A stretch of DNA of 57,799 nt from Fabrea salina (GCA_022984795.1 JALIHJ010000080.1:1-57799), one strand, 5' to 3'; shown: positions 46,598 to 56,388, counted from the stretch's first letter. Program-made: numbers and translations. The notes: generated from the letters alone by a model not told the origin.

Positions 46598-48475
46598 TTA
46601 AAGTAAGGCATTCTTTTGTCTTAGTTTGTTTTTGACGTTCGCAATGTTAGTAGTCAGAATCGAAAGTTCAGTCTCCACTTCTTGTCTGCGACGCCTTACT
46701 GCAATCTTTTTGGCGTGTTCAGGCAACTTAGCAAACTCGTCTTCTAGTTTTTTCTTTTCAATTTGCAGCTGCAACAAAGTGTTTTCCAGGTTCTTCACTG
46801 AGTAGTCTTGGTACTCCTTTGCTGGAGCATTTGGCCTCGGAGGGGGCTCAGGTGCTTCTTCCCAAGCAAGTGCACTTCCTACTGACGTTGAGTTGTTAGC
46901 TGCTACTTTTGCACGGAACTTAGAACTCGGGTCTTGATAACTATTTTCCCTCAAACTCCGGGAGTCAGGTGTAGTGGGCTGCACTGCAGGCAATTCTTCC
47001 TTTTGGTAAGTTCGCTCTGTTTTAGGTGGAGTTTCTTCTCTTAACCAGAAATCGTCTGAGTCTTTCCTCAGGTCTAGTTTTTCGAACTTGTTTCCTCTGG
47101 GCGGAGAACTTCCCCTTGAGTCTTCTCTCCTTGAAAAGCTTCTTTCTTCCCGTGGGTAGTTCCTTTTACGGTAGCTGCGGTCGAAGTACTGCTCCTCTTC
47201 GTAGTAAGTTTTTCGACTGCTGGAGCGAAAGTTCCTTTCTTGGTCCAGCCTTTCCATTTCGCTGTACAAAGTAGAAATTTGTTTGCGAAGACTGTCAGTT
47301 TCCCTGTGTTGTTGTCTGTGTTGGTAGTTCAGTTGTTCTTTTGAGTCTTCTAGTTCCCTTTCAAGTCTGTGGATCTTTTCTTCAGACCTTTCAACTTCAT
47401 CCTTCAAACTGTAGTTTTTGTCTTGGGACTTCAAAAGTTTCCTTTCTAAGTCCATTTGCTTGTCTTTTTCCCTCAGAACTTGTCTTTCCAAGTCTTCAGC
47501 TTTTTCCCTGGCTTTCTTCACTTCCCTTTCTAAGTCGTCAATCTTGTCCTTGGCTTTTCTTTCTGAGTCGTCAGCCAAACTCCTAATTGACTCTAGGTCA
47601 TCTTTGGAGTGCTCTAGTTGCTTCCTCAAGTACTCGTTTTCGTCTTCAAGACTCCTGACTTTCCTTTCTAGGTTTTCGTTTTCGTAACGAAGGTTACTGA
47701 ACCTTCTTTCAATATCTTCGCTGTTCCTTAACTTGTCTTCTAGTTCCATATAGTCGTACTTTGCATTTTGCAGTTGTCTATTTAACTTCCGGACCTCTTC
47801 TTCCTTTTCTTGGATAGTACTTTCGTACTCCTGCTTGATTGCCTCAATGTCTTGTTTGGCTTTAGGAGGTTCGGGGCTCCGCATCATCATCGGGTCTGGA
47901 GGCATGTACATAGGGTAGTAACCCATGTAAGGGGGAATTCCCATTTGGTGCATTCCTATAGGAATCTGGGGTATGCTGGTGGGCTGGATGTTGGGGGCTT
48001 CGTTTGGAATATTTTGGATGTCCTCGTTTTCCTTGTATTCTTCGTCAAACTCGTCTGGATCGTCGTAGTAGGCATAAGACTGGCCTGGCTGCAAGTGTTC
48101 AGAAAACCCTTTAAGTTCCACATCGTTGTACTGGGGACTTTCTTCGCTTTGGAAGTCCAGAGACTCAGGAGTTTTTTCATTCGACTTAATGGGACTAATT
48201 TCGCGTTGGGAAACAATACTATTGTTCTGGGACCACTTAGGACTGGGCTGCTGGTCTTCGGGGCTAGACCACTTCTCAGGCATCTCTTCTTCCTTTTTAG
48301 GTGGCTGCACTACAGGGGGTTTTTTCAAATTAATTCCTTCATGTCTCAAGAATTTTTGGAACAACTTAGAGTTCATGTGCTTTTCAAGTTCGGCAGTATT
48401 TCCAATTTCTGAGGTTTCAGAGGTGATGCTTTCTCTGTGAGGTCTAGAATTTTGTTGCTTTCTATACTCTCCCAT
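46598..48475 (-). CDS. Coiled-coil protein with C-terminal enkurin-like segment
   Basis: 625 residues from ATG 48475 to TAA. The N-terminal 160 residues are disordered and acidic, then comes a Pro/Met/Tyr-rich stretch (IPPYMGYYPMYMPPDPMMM), a long coiled coil (about 215-410), a Ser/Arg/Glu-rich linker, and a final 70-residue helical block (LQIEKKKLEDEFAKLPEHAK then VRRRRQEVETELSIL). The final block loosely resembles the enkurin-type C-terminal domain of ciliary proteins. A ciliary or basal-body role is plausible; family not established. Confidence 0.72.
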   Translation of the reverse strand: MGEYRKQQNSRPHRESITSETSEIGNTAELEKHMNSKLFQKFLRHEGINLKKPPVVQPPKKEEEMPEKWSSPEDQQPSPKWSQNNSIVSQREISPIKSNEKTPESLDFQSEESPQYNDVELKGFSEHLQPGQSYAYYDDPDEFDEEYKENEDIQNIPNEAPNIQPTSIPQIPIGMHQMGIPPYMGYYPMYMPPDPMMMRSPEPPKAKQDIEAIKQEYESTIQEKEEEVRKLNRQLQNAKYDYMELEDKLRNSEDIERRFSNLRYENENLERKVRSLEDENEYLRKQLEHSKDDLESIRSLADDSERKAKDKIDDLEREVKKAREKAEDLERQVLREKDKQMDLERKLLKSQDKNYSLKDEVERSEEKIHRLERELEDSKEQLNYQHRQQHRETDSLRKQISTLYSEMERLDQERNFRSSSRKTYYEEEQYFDRSYRKRNYPREERSFSRREDSRGSSPPRGNKFEKLDLRKDSDDFWLREETPPKTERTYQKEELPAVQPTTPDSRSLRENSYQDPSSKFRAKVAANNSTSVGSALAWEEAPEPPPRPNAPAKEYQDYSVKNLENTLLQLQIEKKKLEDEFAKLPEHAKKIAVRRRRQEVETELSILTTNIANVKNKLRQKNALL

Positions 48476-48586
48476 ATTCTTAATTATTCAAACTTTTGAG
48501 TGCTAACTGCACTGAGTCTCAGAACACCCAGCAAAAATTAATTGATTAATTAATGGTAGTGGCTTGTGAGAGTCCGCGTTCTGACC

Positions 48587-48757
48587 CTGAAAGTTGGGCT
48601 TGAAAGTTGGGCTTGAAAGTTGAGCTCCGAAAGTTGGGCAATTAGACATGGGCATCTGAAATCTAACTGCAGCAGTTTATTTTCAGATGCCCAAAAAGTT
48701 CACAGCCAAAACGCACCAGTTTCTAGTGCCTAGAAAGTTGGCTGTCAGAACTTTTGC
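48587..48757. ncRNA. Candidate structured RNA: tandem words plus two hairpins
   Basis: Four copies of GAAAGTTG(G/A)GC lie at 48588-48639 with a fifth inside the second hairpin. Hairpin 1: GGGCATCTGAAA (48650-48661) pairs perfectly with TTTCAGATGCCC (48681-48692), loop 19 nt. Hairpin 2: AAAAGTTCACAGCCAA (48694-48709) pairs with TTGGCTGTCAGAACTTTT (48738-48755) with a 2-nt bulge, and inside it TTTCTAG TGC CTAGAAA makes a terminal stem. It matches no snRNA, snoRNA or tRNA I know. It could also be a small inverted-repeat element or a transcription boundary. Confidence 0.35.
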
Positions 48758-48811
48758 TTGTCTCACCTCGCCATTTACCAAATTATAAGTATCCAATATT
48801 GGACACTCAAT

Positions 48812-49008
48812 ATGGCAATGTAACTAGTATAATTAATCCCTAAAGTCACGACAGTTTCCAGTGGGACAAAGACCTAGATGAAATCTTTGACCCAGAAACA
48901 GAAACAACAAGGAAAAGCACGAGAAAGAAAAAAGCAGCAAACACCCTAAGAACGAAACTTCCAAGCGAAAGCGACGACCCACTAATTCAACTCAGCTCGA
49001 ATAAATAA
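48812..49008 (+). CDS. Possible small protein or C-terminal gene fragment
   Basis: From 48844 to TAA 49006-49008 the frame is open and protein-like: SHDSFQWDKDLDEIFDPE, then a basic patch (TRKSTRKKKAANTLRTK) and an acidic end (ESDDPLIQLSSNK). There is no ATG in this frame. ATG 48812 could be joined through a 26-nt GT...AG segment (48820-48845) to give 56 residues starting MAIHDSFQWDK, but 26 nt is longer than other introns here. It may instead be the tail of a lost gene. The next gene starts 4 nt after its stop. Confidence 0.3.
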
Positions 49009-49012
49009 ATTA

Positions 49013-51760
49013 ATGTTTAAAGTTTTAGCACTTGCATTGTTGGCTGAAGCAACTAAACTTTTCATAGTGCCTCACTCCCACACTGACTTAGGGTGGCTCA
49101 AAACAGTTGAAGAGTACTACAACGCCAAGGTGAGGGATGTTTTAAACAACTACTTGATTCTTTTGGACGAAATTCCTGACCTTAAGTTCAGCTGGTCTGA
49201 AACCGGGTTTTTGAAGATGTGGATGGAAGAACAACCCGAAAACCAGCAAATCAAAATGAAAAAGTACATCCAAGAAGGCAGAATCGAAATTGTGGGTGGG
49301 GGTTTTGTGCAAAACGACGAAGCAAACTCTGACTGGGAGAATGTTTTGAGGCAAATGGAGTTGGGAAGAAGGTACATGAAAGAACAGTTTGGAGTGGAGT
49401 CAATCAAAGTAGGCTGGCAATTAGACCCTTTTGGGTACTCTGCTTTGACTCCTTCGCTTTGGGCACAAATGGGCTACGAGTACTTGGTGATCAACAGAAT
49501 TGACTACAACCTTAAAAAGTCCCTGAGAACAACAGGCAAACTTGAATTTGTGTGGGAAGGAACTAACTTTGGAGAGAACTACCAAATGTTCACTCACGTT
49601 CTGTACGAGCACTACTCCAGTCCCAAAATTCTGCATCCCTTTGAAAGTTCTTGCTTCGGAAATGTTTTTCCTAACTACAAAAGCCAAGAAATTATTACTC
49701 GATGTCAAAAAAGTTTAGTGGACTTGATGGAAACAAGAAGTAAAGGCTACAGAACTGAAAATATCATGGTGCTTTTTGGAGATGACTTTTGGTTTAGCGA
49801 CCTAGACAAGTCCCGAGCATGGCTTAGATCACTTAACGCAGTGGTCGAGCATATGAACAAGCAAGGTTACTCTGTCAAAATAGCTACTCCTTCAGAGTAC
49901 TTTGAAGCTGTAAAGGCTTCCCAAGTTGAATTTCCTATTTACAAAGGAGACTTTTTTCCCTATATGAGTGATGGAAACAACTACTGGACAGGTTACTACA
50001 CAACTCGTCCGGGACTCAAAAAAAGCATTTACTCAGGACACAAGATTGCCCGAGAAGCAGAAATAGCAGGGGGTTTAGTGCTTAAGACCCAGTTCAACGC
50101 AGAAGCAGCAAGTATAGGGATGCATCACGATGCCGTAACAGGAACCTGCAGACCACACGTAGCACAAGACTATAGGTCTAAACTTAACAAAGAGTATCAA
50201 ATGGCACTGGAAGTAATTCAGTCGTCTTACAACTCTTTGCTGAGAGAAACAGGTGAGTCTGTTCAAGCTTCGAAAGTAGGAGTGGTCTTTAACTCCTTGA
50301 GTTGGGAAGTAGAAAGTTTAGAGCACTTCACCAGTGAGACTGAAAAAGTCCAAGTAAGGAACTACTTTGGAGAACCTCTGGAGTCCCAAGCAGTTCCTTT
50401 TGAAGGCAAGTTTTTGATTTACTTCAAAATAAAAGTCCCTCCGCTGTCTTTTTCTAACTTTTTTGTAAACAGTTGTGACAACCACTGTGCTGGGCCCTCC
50501 GTTGAAACATCCAAAAAGTTACTTGCAGAAAACGAAGTACTTAGAATAAACTTTGACCAAAAGGGCTTCATAAAAAGCATACAGGAGCCATCAAAGACAA
50601 TACAATTAAACAGCAAGTTTTGGGAATACAAAGCTTCCAAAGGAGGAGCTTATAAGTTTCACCCAGACAACCTAGGCAAAGAAAAGCAACTCAAAACAGA
50701 CTTGTTCAACATTTACTCAGGAAACTTGGTTGATTTAGCCTTCACTAAGTGGACAGAGGGGCTAAGGACTATGCACCAAAAAATAGTTCTTCCTAAGAAC
50801 TCAGACACCTTCACTTGGCAAATAGGTGTTAACTCCAAGGAAGACGAAGAACTTTTTCTGAGAATGCAGGACAACTCCATAACTGAGCCTAACTGGTTCT
50901 ATACCTTTAACTCAGGAGACGTTAGACTACGCACTTACACCCATAAGACTAACCCCGAAGTTGTGGGCAAGAACTACTACCCTATTTCAGGAGGTTTAAT
51001 AGTCAACTCAAAACTCCAAATATTCCCTAGCTTTCCACTAGGAGCAGGCTTGGTCAATAACAGCACCTTTGAACTTCACTTGCACAGAAACCCCAAAGCT
51101 GACGACAAGTTCGGGTTGGAAAAGCCAATTCAAGACACTGAGTTTATAAACCATGAGTTCCATGTACGTGTTGGCAATTTCAACTGGGAATCACTCCAGC
51201 AAGCCTACTTAGGTAATAAAAACAAACCTTTAGTTATGTTCACAAAAGGCACAGAGCCAGTAGAGTTCGTAGAAAGCTACCAAGACGGCCAGAGTTACGA
51301 TGAATGGCCTTACTACTCTTCTTACTTGATTGCAGAAACTGAACCTGAATTATACCTTTCAACAGTGTATGTTATTGAAGGGGATGTGTTCTACAGACTT
51401 TTCAACCACAAAAACAAAACCGCACCCTTTGAAGACTACTTAAAACTCAACATGCAAAGTTCTCTGAGTCAAACTAATTGGAAGGTCTTAGGAGAAATTG
51501 AGTTTGCTGGGCTTCCTTACGAGTTCCCAGTTCTTTACAAGGATTCCTTAGAAACCAAAAGAACTATGCCAGGAGAAATCATCATCAAGAAGGTTTCTAA
51601 TTCTACAGAGTTCGTGGCAAAACAGTTCCTAAGTTTAGTGGCCCCTCACTTTGAGGTTCCTGAGAGCACTGGAAGCTCCTTACTGACCATATTTTTATTG
51701 CCAGGAGTTTTCATACTCTTCTTTTTAGTTTACATTAATCTGAGGAAGAGAGGTAACTAA
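49013..51760 (+). CDS. Lysosomal-type alpha-mannosidase, GH38, with C-terminal TM
   Basis: 915 residues. A short signal peptide (MFKVLALALLAEATK) leads straight into the GH38 catalytic domain: FIVPHSHTDLGW (zinc His and Asp), GGGFVQNDEANSDW, the nucleophile Asp in VGWQLDPFGYS, and MHHDAVTGT. The middle and C-terminal beta domains follow. The last 25 residues contain a TM helix (LLTIFLLPGVFILFFLVY) and a short basic tail, so the enzyme is probably membrane-anchored, unlike typical soluble lysosomal mannosidases. It trims or degrades mannose-rich glycans, probably in lysosomes or food vacuoles. Confidence 0.94.
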   Translation: MFKVLALALLAEATKLFIVPHSHTDLGWLKTVEEYYNAKVRDVLNNYLILLDEIPDLKFSWSETGFLKMWMEEQPENQQIKMKKYIQEGRIEIVGGGFVQNDEANSDWENVLRQMELGRRYMKEQFGVESIKVGWQLDPFGYSALTPSLWAQMGYEYLVINRIDYNLKKSLRTTGKLEFVWEGTNFGENYQMFTHVLYEHYSSPKILHPFESSCFGNVFPNYKSQEIITRCQKSLVDLMETRSKGYRTENIMVLFGDDFWFSDLDKSRAWLRSLNAVVEHMNKQGYSVKIATPSEYFEAVKASQVEFPIYKGDFFPYMSDGNNYWTGYYTTRPGLKKSIYSGHKIAREAEIAGGLVLKTQFNAEAASIGMHHDAVTGTCRPHVAQDYRSKLNKEYQMALEVIQSSYNSLLRETGESVQASKVGVVFNSLSWEVESLEHFTSETEKVQVRNYFGEPLESQAVPFEGKFLIYFKIKVPPLSFSNFFVNSCDNHCAGPSVETSKKLLAENEVLRINFDQKGFIKSIQEPSKTIQLNSKFWEYKASKGGAYKFHPDNLGKEKQLKTDLFNIYSGNLVDLAFTKWTEGLRTMHQKIVLPKNSDTFTWQIGVNSKEDEELFLRMQDNSITEPNWFYTFNSGDVRLRTYTHKTNPEVVGKNYYPISGGLIVNSKLQIFPSFPLGAGLVNNSTFELHLHRNPKADDKFGLEKPIQDTEFINHEFHVRVGNFNWESLQQAYLGNKNKPLVMFTKGTEPVEFVESYQDGQSYDEWPYYSSYLIAETEPELYLSTVYVIEGDVFYRLFNHKNKTAPFEDYLKLNMQSSLSQTNWKVLGEIEFAGLPYEFPVLYKDSLETKRTMPGEIIIKKVSNSTEFVAKQFLSLVAPHFEVPESTGSSLLTIFLLPGVFILFFLVYINLRKRGN

Positions 51761-51974
51761 TAAATTAATTTAGACAGAAGACTCATGGATGAGTCAAGCA
51801 TAAAACCATCTTTTGGACTAAGTAGGCATTTCGTCTAGCATCACTAAACTTTGGAAAAGTGTGGTAGTTCTGTAAATAATAACTCATAAACTTGTATTGT
51901 TAAGTCCAAGCACTGACTGATTGTTTAAATAATTCAAAGCACTAAGTAAAACCCCAGCAGAGATAGAAGAGGGG

Positions 51975-52309
51975 GGACAAATCGAAGGAAGGAGGATGAA
52001 TCTCAGTAGATCGTAAGACAAGCTTACTCTCATACTTACAATCCCTCGTTCCATTTAAGTGGTCTGCAAAAGATTTGTCTCAGCCGTAGTTTGGTGGTTT
52101 GGAAAGTCCAATGTGGAATTGAGTTACTTGTTCCATTTACAGCTGAAGGACGTCGCTTTCCAGCATTGATTCTGGCTTAGAGGCGTTCAGCCATAATCAA
52201 GCAGATGATAGCATCGCAACACTTCCTTGTCAAGAAATTGCATGAACCAGTGATCTGACCTAACGGTTCCTCTCGTACTGAGTTAGATTACTGTAGCGAC
52301 ATCAGTCAT

Positions 52310-52364
<55 letters not shown>

Positions 52365-52960
52365 ATTAGCGGGTGAACAATCCGACACTTGGCGAATTCT
52401 GCTTCGCAATGATAGGAAGAGCCGACATCGAAGAATCAAAAAGCAACGTCGCTATGAACGCTTGGCTGCCACAAGCCAGTTATCCCTGTGGTAATTTTTC
52501 TGACACCTCTGGTTTAAGACTTTTAAAAAGCAAAGGATCGATAGGCCATGCTTTCACAGTTTGTATTCGTACTGAGAATCAAAATCAAGCAAGCTTTTCC
52601 CCTTTTGGTCTACAAGAGATTTCTGTTCTCTTTGAGCTTGCCTTAGGACACCTGTGTTATTGTTTAACAGATGTGCCGCCCCAGCCAAACTCCCTACCTG
52701 ACTATGTCTCCATCCTAGCGGATAAAGCCAGAAAGCTGCTACTTCAATGGATAAGTAAAGTGACATCAAGAGTAGTGGTTTTTCAAGATCGCAGGGCTCC
52801 CACTTAGACTACACCTCCTACGCCACTTCACAAAGTCAGACTAGAGTCAAACTCAACAGGGTCTTCTTGCCCCGCTGATTACGCCAAGCCCGTTCCCTTG
52901 GCTGTGGGTTCGCTAGATAGTAGATAGGGACAGTAGGAATCTCGTTAATCCATTCATGCA

Positions 52961-53034
<74 letters not shown>

Positions 53035-53065
53035 AGTTGAATTTCTTCACGTTGACATTCAGAGC
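51975..53065 (-). rRNA. 3' fragment of the large-subunit (28S) rRNA gene
   Basis: Minus-strand sequence from 53065 down to about 51975 follows the eukaryotic LSU rRNA 3' part in order: AATGTCAACGTGAAGAAATT, the GGGTAAACGGCGGGAGTAAC segment, ACTCTCTTAAGGTAGCC, the peptidyl-transferase region (GGATAACTGGCTTGTGGC), the sarcin/ricin region (ACTCAGTACGAGAGGAACCG) and the terminal GATCTACTGAGATTCA. About 1.09 kb, roughly the last third of LSU; the match begins abruptly at 53065. Universally conserved segments look intact. There is no 5' LSU, SSU or 5.8S, so this is a displaced fragment, functional or not. Confidence 0.93.
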
Positions 53066-53623
53066 GATTAATTCACAAACAATAGCTACTTGAGAACTAA
53101 AGTTCCAAGTAACCAAAGCAAGAGTAGCCAATAAACTACTTAAATTTAACCTTATTAAGAACTAATTCTAGTTTCCTTAAAGTTTTACCTCAGACCTTTT
53201 CTGGTACTGCCTGATAAATGGAGCCTAGGCTGATTGTTAGTGGGAGTGAGGATAATACTGTTGTCTGAGTTTCTGCAATGCTATAAGTCAGTTTTGAATT
53301 ATCTTCGTTGGTTACTTGCTTTGCTTGCACTTCTCAAAGCCTAATCTTTTCTTCGCATTGTGATTGCTAGCTTAGTGTACAATTTGATGAGGTTCTGGTT
53401 AGTTGTTCACAGTCCTTACTGCTATGCCTTAAGTTCTGGCTTCTCTCCGGTAGTATGTCACCATCTGACCATTTCCCGCTCATACTCTATTGCTACTCCC
53501 GTACTATCACCTATAACCTTAGCTTTCCAAGTTTACTTACCTTCAGCCTTTTGTGTGCTGTTCAAGGTTAGATCTAGCCCCCTAGACTTCTTAACTCAGT
53601 CAAGCTCATATCCCCCTAATTCA
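53066..53623. other. Spacer between the rRNA fragment and the ATPase gene
   Basis: 558 bp that no longer match LSU rRNA. It contains the WD40-like fragment at 53218. The long open frame of the downstream ATPase extends into it to 53360, but the peptide there lacks protein-like character, so the true start is placed at 53624. No tRNA or 5S gene was seen. Confidence 0.55.
53218..53268 (+). pseudogene. 5' fragment of a WD40 gene paralogue
   Basis: ATG at 53218 encodes MEPRLIVSGSEDNTVV and then TGA. The first 15 codons match the start of the WD40 gene at 14059-15114 (MEPRMIVSGSADSTI) at about 80% of bases, and both ATGs are preceded by ATAA or a very similar string. Similarity stops soon after. 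The TGA falls one codon before the place of the WD-repeat Trp, so it is suggestive but not proof of UGA coding for Trp. It is a short remnant of a duplicated gene. Confidence 0.5.
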
Positions 53624-55024
53624 ATGGCTAATAAAATGTTCACTCGAGTCGTCCGCAACTTTGCCAAAATCAGAGTTCCTCAAGGGTTATCGGGAGATTT
53701 GAAGCTCTACAAGGGCAATTGGCAGCTAGTCAGCAAAGGCGAGCCAATTGCCCTCATCGGAAACCAAACTCTAAGAGCCGAATCTTCTGGGCTCATAGTC
53801 AGCCAACTTTCCCAAGAAGGTTCCCCGGCAACCGAAGGGACTCAAATCTACCGGTTCTTCGACTTCATGTCTTGGGCCAAAATGCTCCTCTACATTTCCT
53901 CGCCTTTAGTTACGCTGTACCTAGTTCAAACAGAACTAGAACTCAGGCACCCTAGAAGCACTTCTAGAAAAATCAAAAAGACCCTGACTCAGCCCAAGCC
54001 AGGACCCAAAGTAGAAGGTCCCTTGATTGAAAACCTTGAACTCACTCAAAAGTGGATCAACCACCTTGAAAAGCCTATCCGAAGGGGGGTTGACGTGGTC
54101 TACGGACCCAAAGGCATAGGCAAGTCTACCTTTATGGAGAGACTTTGCCATGTGCTGAGCAAACCTGACATGCTCAAGAAGTACTCAGACACTAAGACCC
54201 AGTTTGTTTCTGTGTACCTAGACTTGAGAGAACAAGAAGGGAAACTATGGCTCAACCTTTACTCAAAATTAGGAGCCCAGGGCTACTCAATAAATAACAA
54301 AATTATCCTCGAAGACTGCCTGGAAGACTTGATTGAGGAAGGAAAGAAGCCGGTCCTCATTTTTGACAATGTCCAAGACATCCTAAAAGGCGACTACAAA
54401 TCTTCAGAAGGGGCTTCCTTTATCAAAGACCTGATACTCGATTTCACTGCAAAGGGATTAGCCAAAGTGATTCTGGTCAGTAGCGATCAACACCTTCCAG
54501 CACGAATTAAATCCCTCAGCATAATTGATCAAAGATCTGATGTCAAGAGTTTCCCATTCAGTTATCAAGAAGGAGAAGAAGCCATCAACTGGATGAAGCA
54601 AGTAGCAGAAATGGATAGCAGGTCGGTGACAGATGAAGACCTGCAGTTGTACCTGAAGTGCCATGGCTCACTGAGAGACTTCAAGGACTTCTGCTCTAAC
54701 TACAAAGACATGAGTTTGAGGGAATACTTAAAAGCAACCATCGAAGAATACTTGAAACTACTAAGGACTCGAATCAGAGATTTAAAAGTTGATGAGTCCG
54801 AACTAAAGGAAGTGCTTGAGCCTCTTTTCAAAGAATCAGCGATGAAGTTCCCTTTTGAGATGAAAAGTTTTTTTCTAGGGCTGATTGAAGACAATTTAAT
54901 CAGAAGACTCGATATAGAATGCATAACATTCAACTCAAGAATCTCTGAATCAGCTATGAGAGTTTACTTTGGAGAGCATGGTGACTCGGAGTTCTTAAAA
55001 GAATTAATTAACGAATCAAAGTAA
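53624..55024 (+). CDS. Mitochondrial-type P-loop ATPase (STAND/AAA-like)
   Basis: 466 residues from ATG 53624, chosen because MANKMFTRVVRNFAKIRVPQ is a good mitochondrial presequence and upstream sequence is not protein-like. A hydrophobic segment at about residues 90-105 (MLLYISSPLVTLYLVQ) may anchor it. A nucleotide-binding domain follows with Walker A YGPKGIGKSTFM (about 165-176), Walker B KPVLIFDNVQD and a sensor-like VILVSSD, then helical regions resembling winged-helix ATPases of the archaeal ATPase/STAND group. The target is unknown. Stop TAA. Confidence 0.8.
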   Translation: MANKMFTRVVRNFAKIRVPQGLSGDLKLYKGNWQLVSKGEPIALIGNQTLRAESSGLIVSQLSQEGSPATEGTQIYRFFDFMSWAKMLLYISSPLVTLYLVQTELELRHPRSTSRKIKKTLTQPKPGPKVEGPLIENLELTQKWINHLEKPIRRGVDVVYGPKGIGKSTFMERLCHVLSKPDMLKKYSDTKTQFVSVYLDLREQEGKLWLNLYSKLGAQGYSINNKIILEDCLEDLIEEGKKPVLIFDNVQDILKGDYKSSEGASFIKDLILDFTAKGLAKVILVSSDQHLPARIKSLSIIDQRSDVKSFPFSYQEGEEAINWMKQVAEMDSRSVTDEDLQLYLKCHGSLRDFKDFCSNYKDMSLREYLKATIEEYLKLLRTRIRDLKVDESELKEVLEPLFKESAMKFPFEMKSFFLGLIEDNLIRRLDIECITFNSRISESAMRVYFGEHGDSEFLKELINESK

Positions 55025-56121
55025 CTAATCTTACTAATTATCCAATTATTGATTAACTTGTTTGGTTGCTGGTTCTTGATGCATAATGATTTAGGATATT
55101 CAGCAATAACTACTTGGGTCAATTTAATTTAATACTAAACTAACATTACTATAACAAGTGTTTGACTCTGCAGTCTTTAAGTAGCATATCACACCCTGAG
55201 TTCTTTAAGCTAGCCGCTAAGTTGTATTGAGTGTTCTTTTTCAGTTACTTCTGGGTCCTTGTTTGTTAAACTCAACAACTTCTTTGTCATGCTTTGATTT
55301 TGAGTTCTCCTATGGATGCTACACCCAGTTTATCTCTAAGGAGTTCAGATTATCCAAAACTGAAATTGCATTTAAAGTCTTCATTTACCTACCCTTAATA
55401 ATACACCAGAAGTCTGTGATGGTGTGCTTTGTTCAGTACCAGTTTCTATCCTAGCTTCAGAAGTACTTGTTTGGAGCATCTAAAATTAGAAAACCTAGTA
55501 AGTACTTATGGAGTCTATTATTGACTGTACCTGGGTCTTGTCTTTTAGAAGACTCAGATAATTTTAGGTTGCATTGTTACTTAATACTTCCTTTGAAATT
55601 CACTCTAAGATCAAGGACATTTAGATCTACCAAACTTCTCTAACTTGGAATTCCTTTAGTGTGTGTTCTGTTTCTAGTTACCAATTAGGACATTACACAC
55701 TATGTAGTTTTTGTTCTTGTCTACCTATAAGTCTAGTACCAATGCATTCATTACACAACTCAAAGGACAGAATGCAGATAACTAGATGCTTTACTACTTG
55801 TTTATGGTAGTTACTTCTTCAGTCTCTTTGATTTTGAGTTCTTCTTCAGGATCATGATCTTTGTTGCCAGAGTTTCTGAGCCTAAAAGTACTAAGATCTA
55901 TAGTGTGCAGAAAATATGTTAGTCTAAACTTTAACTGAATACTTTCGTTTTTGAAGGTGCATAACGTTTAAAGGTACTCACAGTCTTAACTTTTGTTCTC
56001 TAGAAAACCCTTGAAGAGTACTTAATCAAACAACCCAATGCAGTCTTTTGAAGTGTTTGAATACTTTCTTTCAATACTCAGAACAACTGAAGAGACTTTG
56101 AATTAACTTCATTGAACATTG

Positions 56122-56286
56122 ATGGCAACTAAAGACTTAGACCAAAGAACACTAATCCTGGAGAAGTACTTGACTGCTGAGAGAAGTGCATTGTCAAAGC
56201 AATCAACCAACAAGACTCTAAAGAACTCTTTGGAGGTATTTAATAGAGTCAAGTTTGAAGTGAGTGCTTTGAAGGTTGTTACTTAG
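56122..56286 (+). CDS. Possible 54-residue protein or gene fragment
   Basis: ATG 56122 to TAG 56286 gives a lysine- and leucine-rich helical peptide (MATKDLDQRTLILEKYLTAE then RSALSKQSTNKTLKNSLEVF). It starts with ATG, and its base use and composition differ from the surrounding TACTTA-rich DNA, so it may be a real small gene or the 5' end of a broken one. No family recognised. Confidence 0.3.
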   Translation: MATKDLDQRTLILEKYLTAERSALSKQSTNKTLKNSLEVFNRVKFEVSALKVVT

Positions 56287-56372
56287 TAGTCATTGACTAA
56301 TTGATTCCTTTTGTAAGTCTCTAAACTGCTCATATTCATGAGAAGGAACTATGTTGAGTGACTAAGTATTCA

Positions 56373-56388
56373 AGGGTGTTAGGGTTTA
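56373..56388 (+). repeat. Interstitial telomere motif
   Basis: AGGGTGTTAGGGTTTA, two telomere units in right-end orientation, about 780 bp inside the right telomere. It could be a former telomere addition site. Confidence 0.6.

Larger units (their letters stand above)
48476..49012. other. Largest gap in the gene-dense core
   Basis: 537 bp between divergent genes, in a core where spacers are usually under 100 bp. It contains short tandem GAAAGTTGGGCTT words, two strong hairpins (48650-48755) and a coding-like stretch (48844-49008), described separately. Confidence 0.7.

Noticed and set aside
52373-52807. 144-residue open frame on the plus strand
   Set aside because: It lies antisense within the conserved LSU rRNA fragment; the base pattern is explained by rRNA, not protein.
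53218-53268. Direct proof of UGA = Trp from the WD40 fragment
   Set aside because: The TGA is one codon off the conserved Trp position and the piece is a remnant, so it is not reliable evidence.
53360-53623. N-terminal extension of the ATPase gene
   Set aside because: The extension lacks protein-like composition and a mitochondrial presequence begins at ATG 53624.
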